DNA of 64,000 bases from CS1-C013 sp964353745 (GTDB taxonomy: Archaea > Aenigmatarchaeota > Aenigmatarchaeia > Aenigmatarchaeales > Aenigmatarchaeaceae). The position numbers and the translations under genes are program-made. Position 1 is the first letter of the stretch. The number at the start of each line of letters is the position of its first letter. Below the pieces are notes generated by a model. It worked only from the letters and a program-made list of their open reading frames with translations, did no database searches and was not told the DNA's origin. Location: positions 1 through 64,000 of the forward strand of contig CAYGWD010000001.1 of the NCBI GenBank assembly GCA_964353745.1. The letters run 5' to 3'. This document shows positions 59,951-64,000 of the stretch, piece by piece.

Positions 59951-60739
59951 ATGAAAGAAAAGATTTCTGTAACAATTGATAGCAACGTATTGAAAGAGAT
60001 AGAGCCTTTGATAGACGGTATAAAGATACGAAACAAATCGCAAGCAGTAGAGTTTTTGCTCAGAAAAACTCTTTCTGAAAATAGAAACGCTGTGATACTG
60101 GTTGGAGGCCCTGAAGACAAACTAAAAATCAACGGAGTATTAAAGCCGTTGGTAAAAATAAAAAATAAAACTGTCATAGAGCATATGATCGATAATTTCA
60201 AGAAATACAAATTTTCGAACGTCTACATAGTAGGTAGAAAAAACATCTTAAGCGAGATTTTCAAAACAATCGGGGACGGCTCATCATACGATGTTAACTT
60301 TAATTATGTTGAAGAGAAAGACGAAAAATCCGTGACTCTGCAGGATTCTGCTAGAACCCTAAAGCTATTGAAAGGAAAAATAAAATCACCGTTCATTTGC
60401 TCCTACTGTGATATAGTATTTGACTATGACCTCGATGTAATATGGAATTTCCACAGCAGCAACAAGAATATGGTTACTAGTTTGCTAAAGACCACACAGA
60501 CGCCTAGGAAATGGGGAGTAGTAACTGTCAACGGCAATAAAATAATGAAGTTTGTAGAAAAGCCGAAGAATGTCAACTCTAATTTGGTCTACACAGGAAT
60601 TTTCATCTCCGAACCTGATATACTTGAAATTCCCGGTAACTCTTTAGAATACGAGATATTTCCGAAACTGGCAGAGGAAGAGAAGTTGGCAGGATATATA
60701 TGTTCCGGAAACAGCAAACACATACATGAAAAAAATTAA
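59951..60739 (+). CDS. Ribbon-helix-helix DNA-binding domain fused to a sugar nucleotidyltransferase
   Basis: 262 residues. Residues 1-45 (KEKISVTIDSNVLKEIEPLI, then KSQAVEFLLRKTL) form a ribbon-helix-helix domain like CopG/Arc repressors. Residues 50-260 form a nucleotidyltransferase fold: NAVILVGGPEDKLKINGVL, KPLVKIKNKTVIEHMIDNF, FICSYCDIVFDYDLDVIW (metal Asp region), KWGVVTVNGNKIMKFVEKP (EKP motif). The nucleotide loop is shortened compared with GGxGTRL. The gene is divergent from the UDP-sugar operon, so it may sense a nucleotide sugar or sugar phosphate and regulate that operon and itself. This is inference. The 5' TATA box fits a leaderless ATG at 59951. Confidence 0.85.
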   Translation: MKEKISVTIDSNVLKEIEPLIDGIKIRNKSQAVEFLLRKTLSENRNAVILVGGPEDKLKINGVLKPLVKIKNKTVIEHMIDNFKKYKFSNVYIVGRKNILSEIFKTIGDGSSYDVNFNYVEEKDEKSVTLQDSARTLKLLKGKIKSPFICSYCDIVFDYDLDVIWNFHSSNKNMVTSLLKTTQTPRKWGVVTVNGNKIMKFVEKPKNVNSNLVYTGIFISEPDILEIPGNSLEYEIFPKLAEEEKLAGYICSGNSKHIHEKN

Positions 60740-60771
60740 ATAGGTCAAAGCTAATATCTCAAGGGATAAAA

Positions 60772-61305
60772 ATGAAAATAATGGTAGTCGGAGTTGGCAA
60801 GCTAGGCTCTCAAGTGGCCTTTCTAGCTCTGCTAAGGCTAAGACCACAAAAACTGATACTTTCTGATGTAAAGGATTTGTCTGGGGATATTTTGGATTTA
60901 CAACATGCATGCAAAGGCTTGAACATAAACACTGATATAACAGAGAAAAAGGAGCCTTGTGATTTTATAATAATAACAGCAGGCACGGCGAGGAATGAAA
61001 AAATAAAAACTCATGAGGAGCTCTTCAAGATAAACACGCCTCTCATGAAAGAGCTAATCAAAGAACTGAAAGGCTGCATCGAAAAAGACACGAAGATAAT
61101 AGTCATGACAAATCCCGTGGAAGAAATGACAAAATTAGTCAAAGAAACTCTTCCTGAGAATTTTGTGGCAAACCCAGAGAAGATACTCATGAAGATGAGG
61201 GATAACAAAGAACTTGGCTGGGAAATCGTTTCAACAAAAGGCTATAGCAATTTTGGCCCGGCTGTTTCCGCAATATTACTGATTGAAGAAATTAATAAAG
61301 CCTAA
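60772..61305 (+). CDS. Malate/lactate-dehydrogenase-like protein lacking the catalytic domain
   Basis: The N-terminal Rossmann domain of the LDH/MDH family is clear: KIMVVGVGKLGSQVAFLAL, KLILSDVKDLSGDILDLQHA, DFIIITAGTARNEKIKTHEE and IIVMTNPVEEMTKLVKETL. Full-length relatives have about 310 residues. Here, after residue 140, the sequence jumps to the C-terminal segment (ELGWEIVSTKGYSNFGPAVS), so the middle of the catalytic domain, with the proton-relay His in GEHG and the substrate Arg residues, is missing. The frame is intact and flanked by its own spacing and stop. It may be an NAD-binding protein without dehydrogenase activity, or a decaying gene. Confidence 0.8.
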   Translation: MKIMVVGVGKLGSQVAFLALLRLRPQKLILSDVKDLSGDILDLQHACKGLNINTDITEKKEPCDFIIITAGTARNEKIKTHEELFKINTPLMKELIKELKGCIEKDTKIIVMTNPVEEMTKLVKETLPENFVANPEKILMKMRDNKELGWEIVSTKGYSNFGPAVSAILLIEEINKA

Positions 61306-62349
61306 TCATCTAGCTTTGGCAAACTTTACCGCTCTATCCAGATCTTCTACGATGCCAACCGCAGTTTCAACGTTGCAAGGATTCTCTCCCTTGCCTTCAA
61401 AGAAATCGACTGCTCTTTGCTGATGAAATCTCATATGATTATCATCAACGCTATCAATCTTTTCCATGTTTCCATTTTGGTAGACGAATACAATACTCTG
61501 ACCTCTAGGTTTATTTGGCATTGGTTCGAAAATTCCCCCAACAGTTACAAACCTTTCTTCAACAAGCATTACTCTGTATCTTTCGTCTGGATTTTTAATG
61601 TTATATTTAGGCAATTTATCAGAATCTGGTAATCTAACATCAGTGTTTCCTATCATTGAAGTAAAGAAATGAACAAAAGAGCCGTCCTTTGCCCTGTAGT
61701 CCAGTAAAGCTTCGCCTTGGTCCTCCACAACATTACCATTGGATAACATCATAGGTCTAAAAACAGAATTTGTGATTTCCTTTATTCTTCTGTCACCACC
61801 AGAACCGACAACACACGTCTCCATGTGTGTTCCTTCATAACCGAATGCTCCCAATTCTTTATCAAGGAATCTTCCTTTTTCAACATCAGGGATTCTATTC
61901 TTACTAAATTCAATTGAAATTGATGGTCTTTTCATTTCAAACTCTTCTACATATTTTCTGATTTTTTGTGTAACTTGGGAAGACATATAATTTTCGTTAA
62001 CAACTAACTTTGCTTTTTCAAACTTTTTCTCTAGCATCCTTAACTTTTCTGTTTCTGAAGGCATACAAACTGGTTTTTCAACCAGTATTCTAGCGGCAGG
62101 GTACTGCGAAAGAATTTCTTTAACAACGCTAAAATGAGAATCGGTCGGTGTTGTCACATCAAAATAATCCGGCTCTGGACCGCACATCAGCATCTCTTCC
62201 AGACTCCTGTAAAAATACATTTGCGAAGTTTGAAATTCTTTTATTTTTTGGGGGTCGTTATCAAATACCCCTATCATTTCTGCTTCTGGAAAAGTATTTT
62301 TGTGAATTCTTGCGGCATTTCCATATCCTATTACATTTTTTGTTACCAT
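61306..62349 (-). CDS. Gfo/Idh/MocA-family sugar oxidoreductase
   Basis: 347 residues. The NAD(P)-binding start is KNVIGYGNAARIHKNTFPEA, and ARILVEKPVCMPSETEKLRM holds the EKP motif near residue 92. The C-terminal alpha/beta domain contains FGYEGTHMETCVVGSGGDRR, with the His expected in the active site. The family oxidises or reduces nucleotide sugars and inositols, for example UDP-GlcNAc-derived acids. It is convergent with the short MDH-like gene (stop codons adjacent) and close to the UDP-sugar operon, so a sugar-modifying role is likely. Confidence 0.85.
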   Translation of the reverse strand: MVTKNVIGYGNAARIHKNTFPEAEMIGVFDNDPQKIKEFQTSQMYFYRSLEEMLMCGPEPDYFDVTTPTDSHFSVVKEILSQYPAARILVEKPVCMPSETEKLRMLEKKFEKAKLVVNENYMSSQVTQKIRKYVEEFEMKRPSISIEFSKNRIPDVEKGRFLDKELGAFGYEGTHMETCVVGSGGDRRIKEITNSVFRPMMLSNGNVVEDQGEALLDYRAKDGSFVHFFTSMIGNTDVRLPDSDKLPKYNIKNPDERYRVMLVEERFVTVGGIFEPMPNKPRGQSIVFVYQNGNMEKIDSVDDNHMRFHQQRAVDFFEGKGENPCNVETAVGIVEDLDRAVKFAKAR

Positions 62350-62385
62350 AGTTATATTAAAACAGAAAACTTTAAATTACTTTTG

Positions 62386-63357
62386 TCAGAACAACAGGTC
62401 CCCATCAAACCAGATTTCTTTAGGCGTTAAGAAGGATGCTTTTTTACCTAAAAACTTTCCTGCAAACAAGGTCATTTTAGAGTAAAATATCTTTGGTTCG
62501 AAAAATCTCTTAATTTCATTGTCATATTCTTTAAAATTAGGAAAGTTTTTCAAGAGAAAGTTGCAAGCTGTTAAACCCCAGATAACACCACCTCTAGAGG
62601 TTGGTTTTGTCAAACCTATGGCATCTCCGCAAAGAGCAACTCTTCCTGCTTCCGCATTAACCAATCCTTCAGGTATTATGTGCGAATAAATTTTCTGAGG
62701 TTTAATTCTTTTAGACTTGCAAAATTTATTGAACTTATCCTTTGCTTTGTCCAAATCTTCTAATAAACCATATTCAATGCTAGAACCCCTAGGTATAACC
62801 CAAGCAAAACCGTTCTCAGAAGGGTAAACATCAACAAAGTTCGATTTATTCTTTTTGCTTTTGTACGTGTATATTCCTAGCTTATACTTTGGCTCCTTGA
62901 TACCAACTGATCTTCTCACGATTGAGTTGAAACCATCACAACCTATTAGGTAGTCAAACTCATATACCTTGTCAGCTAGTATCTGCGGTTTCTTATCCTT
63001 GAAAAAATAAACTTTCTTTACCTCATTGTTAAGAAGTATGTTTGCTCCACTCTCCTTTGCAAGCTTTGAAACGTATTGATCCAACAATTTCCTATTCATG
63101 ACAAGCATTCGAGGATGAAACTTTAGCTTGACATCTTTGTTTGGAAAATGAACTATGGCTTCGTCAATGAAATTCTCTATCAACTTCTCATTCTTTGGTA
63201 TGAAGTTCCAAATCCTCTCGGATATCAAACCCGAGCAAGGTTTCTCTCCTATTACTTTGTTCTTTTCAAAGACAGTAACATCGTTTTCCTTGGAGAGTTT
63301 CCAAGCTAAGAAAGAACCGTTAATGCTGCAACCAACTATGCCTACTCTACTTTTCAC
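62386..63357 (-). CDS. Geranylgeranyl-reductase-type flavoprotein
   Basis: 323 residues. The FAD-binding start is RVGIVGCSINGSFLAWKLSK, then EKPCSGLISERIWNFIP (the KxCxG motif of geranylgeranyl reductases), LIGCDGFNSIVRRSVGI and GRVALCGDAIGLTKPTSRGG (second FAD motif). It probably saturates double bonds of archaeal ether-lipid chains or of polyprenyl carriers. Length is slightly short of the usual 390-400 residues. The start codon is GTG at 63357. It is divergent from secF over a 43-base gap with TTTTAAATAC and ATGATATAAAAG elements. Confidence 0.88.
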   Translation of the reverse strand: MKSRVGIVGCSINGSFLAWKLSKENDVTVFEKNKVIGEKPCSGLISERIWNFIPKNEKLIENFIDEAIVHFPNKDVKLKFHPRMLVMNRKLLDQYVSKLAKESGANILLNNEVKKVYFFKDKKPQILADKVYEFDYLIGCDGFNSIVRRSVGIKEPKYKLGIYTYKSKKNKSNFVDVYPSENGFAWVIPRGSSIEYGLLEDLDKAKDKFNKFCKSKRIKPQKIYSHIIPEGLVNAEAGRVALCGDAIGLTKPTSRGGVIWGLTACNFLLKNFPNFKEYDNEIKRFFEPKIFYSKMTLFAGKFLGKKASFLTPKEIWFDGDLLF

Positions 63358-63400
63358 AAGTTCTATTTAATTTTAAATACTTTTATATCATATCTATTTT

Positions 63401-64000
63401 ATGAATTACAAACTGATGGCGCTAATCCCTATAATTATTCTGATTATAAGTGCTATTTACCTGTTTTTCCTAATAGAGAACAATCAGATATTGTTGGATA
63501 TAGACTTCAAGGGAGGAACACAAATATTCGCAGAGTCTGACAAAGCAATAGACGCGAATGCATTAAAAGATGTGTTAAAGCAGTATGATGCTAACGTTAG
63601 GGTTGCAAGAAGTATAACAAACTATGCTATTTTTATTGATTTTGACCCTAGCATAAAACCTGAAAGCGTTCTAAGCACTTTACAAAAAAATAATTATGAT
63701 TTTAAAAGCTATTCCGTGCAAACAATAGGACCTGTTCTAGGCTCTAGCTTCTTTCAGCAGGCATTAATCGTATTGGCTTTTTCTTTCTTATTAATGGCTA
63801 TTACAGTTTTCATAATGTTTAGAAACCCAATGCCAAGCATTTTTATGATTTTAACAGTGCTTGCAGATTTAACAGAGACTGTAGTGCTTATGCAAATAAT
63901 CGGGATAAAGCTTTCTATAGCAACTTTTGCAGCCTTACTATTATTGATAGGTGCCGCGGTAGGAGATAATGTAATGTTCACAACAAGACTTTTGAAAAGC
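63401..64000 (+). CDS. secF: Protein-export membrane protein SecF, 3' end beyond window
   Basis: Part of the SecDF complex that assists protein export. Visible residues begin MNYKLMALIPIIILIIS with a first membrane helix, then the family phrase DIDFKGGTQIFAESDKAID, an outer domain, and QTIGPVLGSSFFQQALIVLA with further helices. AAVGDNVMFTTRLLKS corresponds to the conserved TM4-5 loop, in which VGDN stands where VDTD-like residues are usual in archaeal SecF. 200 codons are present before the edge. TTTTAAATAC at about 63371 is a TATA box 25-30 bases ahead of the ATG. Confidence 0.92.
   Translation, partial: MNYKLMALIPIIILIISAIYLFFLIENNQILLDIDFKGGTQIFAESDKAIDANALKDVLKQYDANVRVARSITNYAIFIDFDPSIKPESVLSTLQKNNYDFKSYSVQTIGPVLGSSFFQQALIVLAFSFLLMAITVFIMFRNPMPSIFMILTVLADLTETVVLMQIIGIKLSIATFAALLLLIGAAVGDNVMFTTRLLKS

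Overview
This window is archaeal and AT-rich. The support is an archaeal/eukaryal-type tyrosyl-tRNA synthetase, an archaeal UMP kinase, RtcA, a beta-CASP RNA-processing nuclease, an AglB/STT3 oligosaccharyltransferase, a geranylgeranyl-reductase-like flavoprotein and an archaeal SecF. Promoters look like TATA boxes about 25-35 bases ahead of starts that are often leaderless, and some genes carry GGTG/GAGGTG Shine-Dalgarno motifs. Genes are tightly packed, with ATGA overlaps, convergent genes whose ends overlap, and no gene-free stretch above 300 bases. A DPANN-like or other uncultivated lineage is plausible but cannot be fixed from this sequence.

Layout. 1-3361: type IA topoisomerase (runs off the left edge) split by a large LAGLIDADG intein. 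3400-8910: an accessory stretch of mostly unrecognised small genes plus one glycosyltransferase, bracketed by two pairs of direct repeats, one pair resembling the 3' end of a tRNA. 8909-19472: housekeeping genes (EamA protein, SerRS, a methyltransferase, TyrRS, UMP kinase, a phosphoribosyltransferase, MTA phosphorylase, beta-CASP nuclease, RtcA) with a freestanding LAGLIDADG gene overlapping rtcA. 19469-24327: a secreted subtilisin carrying a dockerin, translationally coupled to a cohesin-domain protein, then Hsp20.

24422-63357 is mainly a cell-surface glycan locus. It begins with a sequon-rich surface protein, a flippase, AglB and a dolichol-phosphate-sugar-synthase-like enzyme. A long minus-strand array follows: several GT2 and GT4 glycosyltransferases, two GT-C membrane glycosyltransferases, seven B12-binding-type radical SAM enzymes (one interrupted by an intein exactly before its iron-sulfur motif), one SPASM-type radical SAM enzyme, two methyltransferases and several nucleotide-sugar epimerases. 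A UbiA-family prenyltransferase resembling phosphoribosyl-polyprenol synthases is the only plus-strand gene inside it. The array ends with a coupled Ugd-GalU-UXS operon that should give UDP-glucose, UDP-glucuronate and UDP-xylose. Two short remnants (an epimerase and a GT2) show gene turnover.

Divergent from that operon are a ribbon-helix-helix/nucleotidyltransferase fusion and a malate-dehydrogenase relative lacking its catalytic half. A Gfo/Idh/MocA oxidoreductase, the geranylgeranyl reductase and the start of secF close the window.

The most interesting proposal, which is inference, is a surface glycan or lipid-linked-sugar pathway in which many B12/radical SAM enzymes make unusual C-methyl or rearranged groups beside N-glycosylation machinery. 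The dockerin-protease/cohesin pair, the RHH-nucleotidyltransferase fusion and the paired tRNA-like repeats are further candidates.
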